Counted from the first letter of the stretch, positions 36,465 to 48,163 are shown. The stretch is DNA of 64,000 nt from Lysobacter arenosi (GCF_016613475.2 NZ_CP071517.1:2728001-2792000); one strand, 5' to 3'. Notes: generated from the sequence alone by a model not told the origin. Translations and numbers: made by a program.

Positions 36465-37109
36465 ATGGATGGCCCCGTGAACCAACTCGACCAGGCCCTT
36501 GTCGGCATCGAACGGCTGAGCGCCCTGCTGCGTGCACAGTCGTGGAGTGAAGACGGCACCCCGCCGCTGCACCCGGCGCAGCGCTCGCTGCTGCTCGCCC
36601 TGGCCGGCAATGCCATGGGCATGCGCAGCGGAGAACTGGCCACGCGCCTGGGCGTTTCGGCGCCCAGCGTCAGCGAATCGCTGCGCACACTGGAGGCGAA
36701 GGGCTGGGTCCAGCGCAAACCCGATCCGGACGACGGCCGCGCCTGGCGCATGTCGCTGACCGCGTCGGGCAACAGGCTGGCCAGACGCCTGCAGGACCCG
36801 GCGGCCGGCCTGGGCCCGCTGCTGCGGGCGTTGCCGGAACGTGATCTTGGCCAGTTCCTGCGGGCGATCCAGCTGATGATGCGCGAGGCGCAGCAGCTCG
36901 GCATGGCCAGCGGACTGCGTACCTGCCTGGGCTGCGAGTTCTTCCGCCCGTACGCATCGTCCGACCCGAAGCAACCGCATTTCTGCGCCTATGTCGGCGC
37001 ACCGTTCGGCGACGCGCAGTTGCGCGTGGACTGCGCCGATCAGCAACCCCAATCCGCAGAGGCGCTGGCGCTTGCCGTACAGCGTTTCCGCGATGCCGTG
37101 CCTTCCTAG
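36465..37109 (+). CDS. MarR family transcriptional regulator with C-terminal cysteine cluster
   Basis: A 214-residue regulator. The winged helix covers about residues 35-105 (SGELATRLGVSAPSVSESLRTLEAKGWVQRKPDPDDGRAW). The C-terminal extension has CLGCEFFRPY and then two more cysteines (HFCAYVG, RVDCAD), a possible metal- or redox-sensing site. The ATG at 36465 is preferred because the predicted start of transcription is at the same place. It heads a gene group with glutaredoxin-like, thioredoxin-like and MOSC genes, so a role in thiol or electrophile stress is inferred. A palindromic operator lies just upstream. Confidence 0.85.
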   Translation: MDGPVNQLDQALVGIERLSALLRAQSWSEDGTPPLHPAQRSLLLALAGNAMGMRSGELATRLGVSAPSVSESLRTLEAKGWVQRKPDPDDGRAWRMSLTASGNRLARRLQDPAAGLGPLLRALPERDLGQFLRAIQLMMREAQQLGMASGLRTCLGCEFFRPYASSDPKQPHFCAYVGAPFGDAQLRVDCADQQPQSAEALALAVQRFRDAVPS

Positions 37110-37167
37110 GCCGGTCACATGCAGCAACCCCCTCCCCCCGCGTCACAGCGACAGAAGGAACACAAGT

Positions 37168-37404
37168 ATGAAGCAGAAGGCCGTTTTCTATCACGCCGGT
37201 TGCCCGGTCTGCGTCGATGCCGAGCAGCAGCTCGCTTAAGCGCTCGATCCGCAGCGCTATGAAGTCGAGATCGTCCATCTGGGCGAGTCACCGGACCGTG
37301 TCGACGAAGCCGGACGGGCCGGCGTGAAATCCGTACCCGCGCTGGTCATCGGCGGCGCGCCGATGCACGTCAACTTCGGCGCGGCCCTCGACGACCTGCG
37401 CTGA
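37168..37404 (+). pseudogene. Glutaredoxin/thioredoxin-like gene interrupted by an in-frame TAA
   Basis: Beginning after an AAGGAA site, the frame encodes MKQKAVFYHAGCPVCVDAEQ with a CPVC redox motif. A TAA follows at codon 24 (37237-37239). The same frame then reads 54 more codons of matching thioredoxin-fold sequence, including VKSVPALVIGGAPMHVNFG with the cis-proline loop, to a TGA. The full length without the stop would be 78 residues. It is either a recent nonsense mutation or a base error. Confidence 0.7.
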
Positions 37405-37489
37405 CGACCTGCGCGACTGCCGGCGCGGCATTCCCGCCGCGCCGGCAACCACCGCTCCGACGCTGAATGCGTCGCCAAGAGGCACTGCC

Positions 37490-38071
37490 ATGCTCAGCAT
37501 TTCCAAGCCCGCGCCGGAATGGCGCGTCGATTCGTGGCTCAACACACCGCAACCGCTATCGCTGCAGTCGCTGCGCGGTCGCGTGATCGTGTTGCTGTCG
37601 TTCCAGATGCTATGCCCGGGCTGCGTCGCCCAGGCGCTCCCGCTGGCCGCGCGGGTGCACGCGACCTTTCCGCACGACCAGGTCGCGATGATCGGCCTGC
37701 ATACGGTCTTCGAACACCATGAGGCGATGACGCCGGTGGCGCTGCGCGCGTTCGCCCACGAGTACCGGCTGCAGTTCCCGATCGGCGTCGATCGCCACGA
37801 GGGCACGCAGCCATTGCCGCTGACGATGCAGGCCTACGGCATGCGCGGCACGCCGACCTGGACGCTGATCGACCGCGCTGGCCGTTTGCGCCAGCAGCAT
37901 TTCGGCGAGTTCGATCCGCTGCGTCTTGGCGCGGAAATTGCCGCGTTGATGCTTGAGCCGGGCACAGCGGCGACGCGCGACGCTGCAGGGACCGAAGCGG
38001 TATCGTGCAGCGACGGAACCTGCGCGATTCCTTCCAGCCCGAATCCGGACGGTGCACACGCCCATGCCTGA
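37490..38071 (+). CDS. Thioredoxin-like/peroxiredoxin (AhpC/TSA-type) protein
   Basis: A 193-residue protein of the thioredoxin fold. VIVLLSFQMLCPGCVAQALPL carries a CPGC motif, and the cis-proline segment is GMRGTPTWTLIDRAG. The C-terminal tail adds two cysteines (SCSDGTCAI), which may be a second redox pair or a metal site. The AhpC/TSA and TlpA families share these features; I cannot choose between them. No signal peptide is seen. It follows the broken glutaredoxin-like gene and overlaps the MOSC gene by 8 bp. Confidence 0.82.
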   Translation: MLSISKPAPEWRVDSWLNTPQPLSLQSLRGRVIVLLSFQMLCPGCVAQALPLAARVHATFPHDQVAMIGLHTVFEHHEAMTPVALRAFAHEYRLQFPIGVDRHEGTQPLPLTMQAYGMRGTPTWTLIDRAGRLRQQHFGEFDPLRLGAEIAALMLEPGTAATRDAAGTEAVSCSDGTCAIPSSPNPDGAHAHA

Positions 38072-38771
38072 TACGTCGCCACCGCAGATCGACGCCCTTC
38101 TGGTGGGCAAGGTACGCCCTTACACGCGTCCGGAAAGCACCAGCGCGATCGACAAGCGGCCGGTCGGCGATCGCGTGCGTATCGAAGCGTTGGGACTGGT
38201 CGGCGACGAGCAAGCCGACCCTCGCGTGCATGGCGGCCCCGACAAGGCGGTCCATCACTATCCGTTCGACCACTACGCTCCCTGGCGCGAAGAGCTGGGC
38301 GAACTGGTCGCCCCTGGGCGCCTGGATGCGCCGGGCGCGTTCGGCGAAAACCTGAGCAGCCGCGGCCTGACAGAAGTCGATGTCTGCCTCGGCGACCGCT
38401 TCCGTATCGGCACGGTTGTGCTGGAGGTCAGCCAGAGCAGGCAGCCGTGCTGGAAGCTCAGCGACCGCCTCGGTGTAGCCGACATGGCCCGACGGGTGCA
38501 AGCCAGCGGCCGCACGGGCTGGTACTACCGCGTGCTGCAGCCAGGCGATGTGCGTTTGGGCGACCCGGTGGAACTGGACGCGCGTCCGTTCCCGCAGTGG
38601 TCCCTGCGCCGCCTCGCCGCGCTGATCTTCGAGCGGAACCTCGACGCCGACGAATTGCGCGCCGCCCTCGAGTTGCCGCTGGTTCCGTCGTGGCGAAAGC
38701 TCATCGACTCGCGCCTGCTGCGTCGTGAAGTGGAGGACTGGGGCAAGCGCATCGACGGCCCCCGCGACTGA
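38064..38771 (+). CDS. MOSC domain protein, YiiM-like
   Basis: A 235-residue protein with the MOSC core HGGPDKAVHHYPFDHYAPW, FGENLSSRGLTEVDVCLGDRFRIG, and EVSQSRQPCWKL with the presumed metal-cofactor Cys. A C-terminal 3-alpha region (WSLRRLAALIFERNLDAD) matches the YiiM type, which reduces N-hydroxylated compounds with molybdenum cofactor. It is the last gene of the MarR-led group and convergent with uvrD. Confidence 0.87.
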   Translation: MPDTSPPQIDALLVGKVRPYTRPESTSAIDKRPVGDRVRIEALGLVGDEQADPRVHGGPDKAVHHYPFDHYAPWREELGELVAPGRLDAPGAFGENLSSRGLTEVDVCLGDRFRIGTVVLEVSQSRQPCWKLSDRLGVADMARRVQASGRTGWYYRVLQPGDVRLGDPVELDARPFPQWSLRRLAALIFERNLDADELRAALELPLVPSWRKLIDSRLLRREVEDWGKRIDGPRD

Positions 38772-38813
38772 TCGCGGGAGGGACCGTCAGCCCTTCCCGC
38801 AGGCCTCAGCGGC

Positions 38814-40994
38814 TCACGCCGGCTGCAGGTTCGCGTACGCCAGCACCAGCCACTTGCTGCCGGCATCGTCGAAGTTGACCTGCACGCGCGCGTGCGCGCC
38901 GGCGCCTTCGTAATCGGTGACCGTGCCCGTGCCGAAGCTGGGATGGCGCACCATCGCGCCGAGCTTGATCGGCGGCGCCTCGATCGCGGCGTGGCCCATG
39001 TCGCGGCGCGGCTGCGAGTTGTACATCGGCCGCGACACCTGCACCTTCGGCCGCACCTCGTGCAGCAGCGCCGGCGGAATTTCGCGCAGGAAGCGCGACG
39101 GCACGCCGTACATGTCGGCGCCGTGGATGCGGCGCGTCTCGGCGTAGCTCAGCACCAGCTTCTGGCGCGCGCGGGTGATGCCGACGTAGGCCAGGCGGCG
39201 CTCTTCCTCGAGACGTCCTGACTCCTCGGTCGAGCGTCCGCTCGGGAACACGCCCTCTTCCATGCCCGCCAGGAACACCAGCGGGAACTCCAGGCCTTTG
39301 GCGCTGTGCAGCGTCATCAGCTGCACGCCTTCCTCGCCGGCCTGGGCCTGGCCTTCGCCGGCCTCGAGCGCGGCGTAGCTGAGGAAGGCGACCAGTTCCG
39401 GCATCGCCGCGGCGTCTTCCTCGTCGGTGCGGGAGAAGCGCGAAGCCACCGACACCAGTTCGTCGAGGTTGTCGACGCGCGAGTCGAGCTGGCCGCGCGA
39501 TTCGTTGAAGTAGTGGTCGCGCAGGCCCGAGCGGATCAGGACGTGGTCGATCTTTTCCGGCAGCGTCATCGGCTGCACTTCGGTGTCGATGTCGTCGATC
39601 AGGGCGAGGAAACCGGCAATCGCGTTGCGCGCCCTCGCGGTCAGGCCGTTCTCGCTGACCGTGCGCCGCGCCGCTTCCCACAGTGCGACCGCGTCGGTGC
39701 GGGCGCGACGGCGAATCTCGTCGAGCGTGCGCTCGCCGATGCCGCGCGTGGGCGTGTTGACCGCGCGTTCGAAGGCGGCATCGTCCAGGCGCGAGGCGAT
39801 CAGGCGCAGGTAGGCCAGGGTGTCCTTGATTTCGGCGCGCTCGAAGAAGCGCTGGCCGCCGTAGACGCGGTACGGCACCTGCTCCGAAAGCAATGCTTCT
39901 TCGAAGGCGCGCGACTGCGCATTGCTGCGATAGAGCACGGCGACTTCGCCGAAGCTGCCACCGTCGCGCACCCACTGGCGCAGGCGCTCGACCGCGAAGC
40001 GCGCCTCGTCCATCTCGTTGTAGGCCGCGTACAGATCGATCGGCTCACCGGTGCCGCTGTCGGTCCACAGGTTCTTGCCGAGGCGGTCGGGGTTGTGGGC
40101 GATGACGGCGTTGGCCGCTTCCAGGATGTTGGCGCTGGAGCGGTAGTTCTGCTCCAGGCGGATGGTCTGGGTTCCTGGGAAGTCCTTCAGGAACCGCTGC
40201 ATGTTCTCGACCTTGGCGCCGCGCCAGCCGTAGATCGACTGGTCGTCGTCGCCGACCACGAACACGTGGCCGCTGTCGCCGGCGAGCACGCGCACGAAGG
40301 CGTACTGGATCGCGTTGGTGTCCTGGAACTCGTCGACCAGGATTTCGCGGAAGCGGTGGCGGTAGTGCGCCAGCAGCGCCGGGTTGTCGCGCAGCAGTTC
40401 GTGCGCGCGCAGCAGCAGCTCGGCGAAGTCGACCAGGCCGGCACGTTCGCAGCGCTCCTGGTACGCCTCGTAGGACTTGAGCATCACGTCGGCCCACGGA
40501 TCGTTGCCGGCCGGCTGGATGTTCTGCGGGCGCTTGCCCTCGTCCTTCTGCGCGTTGATCCACCAGGCGATCTGGCGCGGCGGGAAGCGGGCCTCGTCGA
40601 TCTCCAGGCCCTGCACGACGCGCTTGACCAGGCGCAGCTGGTCGTCCGAGTCGAGCACCTGGAAGCCCTCGGGCAGCTTGGCTTCCTGCCAGTGCAGGCG
40701 CAGCAGGCGGTGGGCCAGGCCGTGGAAGGTGCCGATCCACATGCCACGGGCGCCATTGCGCAGCTGCCCGTCGACGCGCGCGCGCATCTCGCCGGCGGCC
40801 TTGTTGGTGAACGTCACCGCCAGGATGCCGTGGGTGGGCACGCCGTGGACTTCGTTGAGCCAGGCGATGCGATGAGTGAGCACGCGGGTCTTGCCGGAGC
40901 CAGCGCCGGCGAGGACCAGATAGTGACCGGGCGGGGCGCTGACGGCCTCGCGCTGCGCTGGATTCAGCGCGTCGAGCAGGTGGGAGACATCCAT
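38814..40994 (-). CDS. uvrD: DNA helicase II (UvrD/Rep family)
   Basis: Superfamily 1 helicase for nucleotide excision and mismatch repair, 726 residues. Walker A LAGAGSGKT (about 29-36), TFTNKAAGEMR, the DEFQDTN Walker B, GDDDQSIYGWRGA, LEQNYRSS and the late motif LMTLHSAKGLEFPLVFLAGMEEG are intact. The C-terminus resembles the UvrD tudor-like domain. The Lys/Arg-rich Rep variations are absent, so UvrD is favoured over Rep. Confidence 0.96.
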   Translation of the reverse strand: MDVSHLLDALNPAQREAVSAPPGHYLVLAGAGSGKTRVLTHRIAWLNEVHGVPTHGILAVTFTNKAAGEMRARVDGQLRNGARGMWIGTFHGLAHRLLRLHWQEAKLPEGFQVLDSDDQLRLVKRVVQGLEIDEARFPPRQIAWWINAQKDEGKRPQNIQPAGNDPWADVMLKSYEAYQERCERAGLVDFAELLLRAHELLRDNPALLAHYRHRFREILVDEFQDTNAIQYAFVRVLAGDSGHVFVVGDDDQSIYGWRGAKVENMQRFLKDFPGTQTIRLEQNYRSSANILEAANAVIAHNPDRLGKNLWTDSGTGEPIDLYAAYNEMDEARFAVERLRQWVRDGGSFGEVAVLYRSNAQSRAFEEALLSEQVPYRVYGGQRFFERAEIKDTLAYLRLIASRLDDAAFERAVNTPTRGIGERTLDEIRRRARTDAVALWEAARRTVSENGLTARARNAIAGFLALIDDIDTEVQPMTLPEKIDHVLIRSGLRDHYFNESRGQLDSRVDNLDELVSVASRFSRTDEEDAAAMPELVAFLSYAALEAGEGQAQAGEEGVQLMTLHSAKGLEFPLVFLAGMEEGVFPSGRSTEESGRLEEERRLAYVGITRARQKLVLSYAETRRIHGADMYGVPSRFLREIPPALLHEVRPKVQVSRPMYNSQPRRDMGHAAIEAPPIKLGAMVRHPSFGTGTVTDYEGAGAHARVQVNFDDAGSKWLVLAYANLQPA

Positions 40995-41046
40995 CCGGGT
41001 ATTGTACCGGGGCCGTCACCCCTGCCCCTGAAGGAAGCGACGCGTC

Positions 41047-41979
41047 ATGCACCCCAAGCTGCTGATGCTGGCACTGCTCGCCGCGGCCCCGGCTTACGCC
41101 GACGATGGCAAGCCCATCGTGAACGAACACGTCCTCAGTGCCGGCGGCAATACGCTGCACGTGGAGGTGGTCGAGACCACCGACCCGGCGCGGATCGACG
41201 AATTGCAGCGCTGGCTGGCCGAAGCCGCCGGGGCGACGCTGACCCCGTTCGGACGCTATCCGCTGGCCGACGCGACGGTGCGCATCACCCAGATCGACCG
41301 CGACGACGACAGCCCGGTGCCGTGGGGCCAGACCCAGCGCGGCGACGACGTGTCGGTGCTGCTGTTCGTCCGCCGCGACGCCAGCCTGGCCGAGCTGCGC
41401 GCGGACTGGACCGCGGTGCACGAGCTCTCGCACCTGTTCCACCCGTACCTGGGCCGCGAAGGGCGCTGGCTGGCGGAGGGCCTCGCCAGCTACTACCAGA
41501 ATGTCCTGCGCGCCCGGGTCGGCCTGCTGACGCCGGAGACGGCATGGCGCGAGCTTGACGCCGGTTTCAGCCGCGGCCAGCGCGAGGACAGCGGCATGCC
41601 CCTGGACGGACTCGGCCGGCGCGGGACGATGCGGGTGTACTGGGCCGGCGCGGCGTTCTGGCTGGAGGCGGACCTGGCGCTGCGACGCGAGCACCGCAGC
41701 AGCCTCGATGCGGTGCTGTCAAAGTACTCGCGCTGCTGCCTGCGCGGCACCGGTGAGGTCGCGCCCGAAGCGTTCATGGCAAAGCTGGACGAGCTTGCCG
41801 GCGCGGAAGTATTCCTGCCGGCGTACCGGCGTTACGCGCAGTCGCGCGAGTTTCCGTCGCTGGTTGCGGCCTATTCGGCGCTGGGCATCGAACGCGGCGC
41901 GGACGGACTGGTGTACTCCGACCGCGCCGACGCACGGAAACTGCGCGCGGCGATCATGCGGCCGCGCGCGAAGCCGTAA
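41047..41979 (+). CDS. Exported zinc metallopeptidase-like protein (HExxH)
   Basis: A 310-residue protein with a signal peptide (MLALLAAAPAYADD). The gluzincin signature HELSH is at 125-129 and the third ligand Glu144 lies in WLAEGLASYYQ. This layout resembles M61/M1-type peptidases, but the overall family is not recognised. It is divergent from uvrD, with a 52-bp gap. Confidence 0.75.
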   Translation: MHPKLLMLALLAAAPAYADDGKPIVNEHVLSAGGNTLHVEVVETTDPARIDELQRWLAEAAGATLTPFGRYPLADATVRITQIDRDDDSPVPWGQTQRGDDVSVLLFVRRDASLAELRADWTAVHELSHLFHPYLGREGRWLAEGLASYYQNVLRARVGLLTPETAWRELDAGFSRGQREDSGMPLDGLGRRGTMRVYWAGAAFWLEADLALRREHRSSLDAVLSKYSRCCLRGTGEVAPEAFMAKLDELAGAEVFLPAYRRYAQSREFPSLVAAYSALGIERGADGLVYSDRADARKLRAAIMRPRAKP

Positions 41980-41985
41980 GGCCCG

Positions 41986-42591
41986 TCAGTGCGCCGCCTT
42001 GTGCGGCTTGGCAGCCTGCGCCATCAGCTTGTCGGTGTAGGCGATACCGATGGCCGACAGGATGAAGGTGCAGTGGATGATGGTCTGCCACATCACGCCG
42101 GCTTCGGTGTAGACCATGCCCTTGGCGGCGGGATCGGTCGCCACGGAGGCAGCGGCGGCGATCGCGGGATCGGCACCGAGGCCGCCGATGGCGATGAAGG
42201 TCTTGAGCAGGTGGATCGAGGAGATGCCGATGATCGCCATCGCCAGCTTGACCTTGAGCACGCTGGCGTTGACGTGGCTCAGCCACTCCGGCTGGTCCGG
42301 GTGCCCTTCCAGGCGCAGGCGCGAGACGAAGGTCTCGTAGCCGCCGACGATCACCATCACCAGCAGGTTGGAGATCATCACCACGTCGATCAGGCCCAGC
42401 ACCGCCAGCATGATCTGCTGCTCGCCGAACGAGGTCGCGTGTGACATCAGGTGCCACAGCTCCTTGATGAACAAGACGACGTACACGCCCTGGGCGACGA
42501 TCAGGCCCAGGTAAAGCGGCAGCTGCATCCATCGCGAGCTGAAGATCAGGGCCGGAAGGGGATTGAGGGTGCGTTCGGACGTCTGCGTCAT
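41986..42591 (-). CDS. UPF0114/YqhA family membrane protein (TIGR00645)
   Basis: A 201-residue protein with four membrane segments, starting with RWMQLPLYLGLIVAQGVYVVLF and then IMLAVLGLIDVVMISNLLVMVIVGGYETF, KLAMAIIGISSIHLLKTFI and a C-terminal QTIIHCTFILSAIGIAYTDKL. It is a typical YqhA. The role is unknown. It is convergent with the metallopeptidase gene, six bases apart. Confidence 0.9.
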   Translation of the reverse strand: MTQTSERTLNPLPALIFSSRWMQLPLYLGLIVAQGVYVVLFIKELWHLMSHATSFGEQQIMLAVLGLIDVVMISNLLVMVIVGGYETFVSRLRLEGHPDQPEWLSHVNASVLKVKLAMAIIGISSIHLLKTFIAIGGLGADPAIAAAASVATDPAAKGMVYTEAGVMWQTIIHCTFILSAIGIAYTDKLMAQAAKPHKAAH

Positions 42592-42744
42592 GCGCCGGGG
42601 GCCGTTGGTTTGCGGGCCGGCTAGGGTAACGGCGGGCCGCCGGCACTGCCATCGCCGACCTTGCACCTCTTGGCCGTTCGGCACGCTCCGCGACCCGGCC
42701 GGCCGCTTTACACTCCGGACTCCCATTGCCAGGGCGTCTGACTG

Positions 42745-45686
<2,942 letters not shown>

Positions 45687-45708
45687 TCCACTGAGTTGGG
45701 AGATGCAG

Positions 45709-45736
45709 ACGGGCCGCCATGCGGCCCGTTTTCTTT
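45709..45736 (+). terminator. Rho-independent terminator of the GST-peptidase pair
   Basis: ACGGGCCGC, CAT and GCGGCCCGT form a perfect 9-bp stem followed by TTTCTTTT, 22 bp after the peptidase stop. Confidence 0.92.
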
Positions 45737-45754
45737 TGCACGGTTGTCGCAGGG

Positions 45755-45830
45755 GGAGGAGGTGGGGTGTACTTCCGCGAACCTCCGCTTCGCTCCGTTT
45801 ACTGTTCGCGAAATACACCCCACCCCCTCC
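45755..45830. repeat. Long imperfect inverted repeat (27-28 bp arms)
   Basis: The left arm (45755-45782, GGAGGAGGTGGGGTGTA then CTTCCGCGAAC) and right arm (45804-45830, GTTCGCGAAATACACCCC then ACCCCCTCC) pair with few mismatches around a 21-base loop. No coding frame in it looks genuine. It could be a miniature element or a structured RNA. Confidence 0.7.
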
Positions 45831-46067
45831 TTCCGGAAGCTCCTACTGTTCTATTGACTTCAACTGGTGGCGAGAGCGCAGTGCCCGCGTGATGCAGTTG
45901 CGACGGTCGGACTCGCGCTGTGCCGGCCCTGGACGGTGTCCGTGCCCTCGCTCATTCGCACGTCTGCTCGGTGACCTAGGTCCCGGACGCCCGCGAAAGG
46001 AAGTGGTCGTTCCAAACCCAGGGGGGTTGAAGAGAGGGCAACGAAGACAAGGAAATGAATTGCCGAA

Positions 46068-46182
46068 GCGTCGTCCGCCGGGTCGGGGATTGCGCAGCAG
46101 CGGGACATGGATGTCCCGCGCCCCGCATCAGACAGGATGTCTGACTAAGGGGCGGAGCAATCCCCGGCCCGGCGGACGACGC
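46068..46182 (+). ncRNA. Large three-way-junction element with two CsrA/RsmA-type hairpins
   Basis: Arms of 26 bp (46068-46093 and 46157-46182) match except for one position, giving a closing stem. Inside are two hairpins. The first has stem GCGGGACA/TGTCCCGC with loop TGGA (46100-46119). The second has stem TCAGAC/GTCTGA with loop AGGAT (46128-46144). Both present GGA in the setting ACA-x-GGATGT or ACAGGATGT, the recognition pattern of CsrA/RsmA. The GGA loops exist only on the + strand. The element lies 138 bp before the DUF885 gene and could be its leader, a separate small RNA, or a repeat. Confidence 0.5.
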
Positions 46183-46320
46183 CGCTCCGCAGACGCAAGC
46201 CACGAAGACCCGAAGCCCCAAAGCCCCAAAGCCAAAAAAGCGGCCCCGTGACCTTCGGGGTATAGCCTCCAGCGCCCGCAGCCGCCATGCTCGCCGGACT
46301 TTCCGCTGACCCGCGAAGCC

Positions 46321-48144
46321 ATGATCAAGCCGCTGACCCTTGCCATCGCCCTGACCCTCGCCGCGGGCACGCCCGCCCTGCTCCAGGCCGCCACGCCTGC
46401 TGCCAAGGCGCCCGCCACGAAGAGTGCTGCCGCCAAGGCCTCGCCGGCCTGGGTGACCAAGAGCAACGAGTACGCGCAGATCCTGCTGAAGGCGCAGGCC
46501 GAGTTCGCACCGGAACAGATGTCGTTCTTCGGCGTGCCGGGCTACGACGACCGCGTCGTCGACCTCAAGCCCGACAACGCCAAGCGCTTCCGCGACGCCA
46601 CCACCAAGGCCAAGGCCGAACTGCAGACCAGGCTCGCCACCGAGCGCGACCCGAACGTGCGCCAGGACCTGGCGATCATGATCCAGGCCGCCGACGAGAA
46701 CATCGAAACCAGCGCGCTCAACGAACGCCTGACCCTGCCGTGGACCGATGCACCGCAGACGGTCTTCAGCGGCATCAAGGGCCTGCTCTCCGACCAGACC
46801 CCGCCGGAGCGCCGCGCACGCGCGCTCGACCGCCTCAAGGCCTATGTCGGCCAGGCACCTGGCACCACCCCCATCACCGAACTGGCACGCGCCCGCTACG
46901 AAGAGCGCACCGGCGACAAGGCACTGCTGCGCCCGACCAGGCTTGAAGTCGAACAGGCACTGGGCAACGTCGACACCTACGTCGCCGGCATCAAGGACCT
47001 GTTCGCCAAGTACAAAGTCTCCGGCGCCGAAGAAGCGCTCGCGGCGATGGACACCCAGCTCAAGGCCTACGGCCAGTGGGCGCGCACCAGCGTGCTGCCG
47101 GAAGCGCGCACCGACACGCGCCTGCCGGCCGAGCTGTACGCCAACCAGCTCAAGCAATACGGCATCGACATCGACCCGCAGCTGCTGATCCGCCGCGCCC
47201 AGGTCGAGTTCATGGAAACGCGCGCCGCGATGCAGCAGCTCGCACCGCTGGTGGCCAAGGACAAGGGCCTGAAGGTCGGCGACGTGCACGACTACGTCGG
47301 CGTAATCAACGCGCTGAAGCAGCAGAGCATGCCCAACGACCAGCTCGAGGCGCGCTACCGCACCGTCATCGACGCGATCGACCCGATCATCCGCAAGGAG
47401 GGCATCGTCGACGTGCCGCAGCGGCCGATGGTGATGCGCCTGGGCAGCGAGGCCGAGTCAGCCGCGCAGCCGGCGCCGCATTTCCTGCCGGCACCGCTGA
47501 TCGGCAACACCGGCCAGCAGGGCCAGTTCGTGCTGCCGGTTTCGGTGCCGACGGCGGACGGCAAGGCTCTGTCGTACGACGACTTCAACTTCGATGCGGT
47601 GCGCTGGACGCTGTCGGCACACGAAGGCCGTCCGGGCCATGAGCTGCAGTTCACCGCGATGGTCGAGCGCGGCATCTCGCTGGCGCGCACGATGTTCGCC
47701 TTCAACTCGGTCAACGTCGAAGGCTGGGCGCTGTACGCCGAAGCCGAGATGGTTCCGTACGAGCCGCTCGACGGCCAGCTGATCGCGCTGCAGTTCCGCC
47801 TGATGCGCGCCGCGCGCGCGATGCTCGACCCGATGCTCAACCTGGGCCTGATCGACCGCGAAGCCGCGGGCAAGATCCTTCGCGAGAAGGTCGGTCTGTC
47901 TGAGGCGATGACCAAGCAGGAGCTGGACCGCTACACCTTCAACGCCCCGGGCCAGGCCGGCAGCTACTTCTACGGCTACACGCGCATCCTCGAACTGCGC
48001 ATGGAGACCGAGGTGGCGCTGGGCGACAAGTTCGACCGACTGGCGTTCAACAACTTCCTGCTCGACCAGGGGCTGTTGCCGCCGGACCTGCTGGCGAAGG
48101 CGGTGCGTGAGGTGTTCGTGCCCGCGCAGAAGGCGAAGAAGTAA
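46321..48144 (+). CDS. DUF885 family secreted protein, probable metallopeptidase
   Basis: A 607-residue exported protein with a signal peptide (TLAAGTPALLQAATP). The C-terminal half has the DUF885 core HEGRPGHELQ (His434, Glu435, His440, Glu441), which resembles a zinc site. Nearby are FNSVNVEGWALYAEAEM and LREKVGLSEAMTKQELDRYTFNAPGQAGSYFYGY. Family members are thought to be peptidases; the substrate is unknown. The upstream 634-bp gap to the DPP IV-like gene holds a terminator and two large inverted repeats. Confidence 0.88.
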   Translation: MIKPLTLAIALTLAAGTPALLQAATPAAKAPATKSAAAKASPAWVTKSNEYAQILLKAQAEFAPEQMSFFGVPGYDDRVVDLKPDNAKRFRDATTKAKAELQTRLATERDPNVRQDLAIMIQAADENIETSALNERLTLPWTDAPQTVFSGIKGLLSDQTPPERRARALDRLKAYVGQAPGTTPITELARARYEERTGDKALLRPTRLEVEQALGNVDTYVAGIKDLFAKYKVSGAEEALAAMDTQLKAYGQWARTSVLPEARTDTRLPAELYANQLKQYGIDIDPQLLIRRAQVEFMETRAAMQQLAPLVAKDKGLKVGDVHDYVGVINALKQQSMPNDQLEARYRTVIDAIDPIIRKEGIVDVPQRPMVMRLGSEAESAAQPAPHFLPAPLIGNTGQQGQFVLPVSVPTADGKALSYDDFNFDAVRWTLSAHEGRPGHELQFTAMVERGISLARTMFAFNSVNVEGWALYAEAEMVPYEPLDGQLIALQFRLMRAARAMLDPMLNLGLIDREAAGKILREKVGLSEAMTKQELDRYTFNAPGQAGSYFYGYTRILELRMETEVALGDKFDRLAFNNFLLDQGLLPPDLLAKAVREVFVPAQKAKK

Positions 48145-48163
48145 GGGCCTTACCCCTCTCCCT

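Noticed and set aside
45703-46251. A 182-codon frame across the DPP IV-DUF885 gap
   Set aside because: It spans a terminator, a long inverted repeat and the structured element, and has no family features. The conserved palindromes explain the open frame better.
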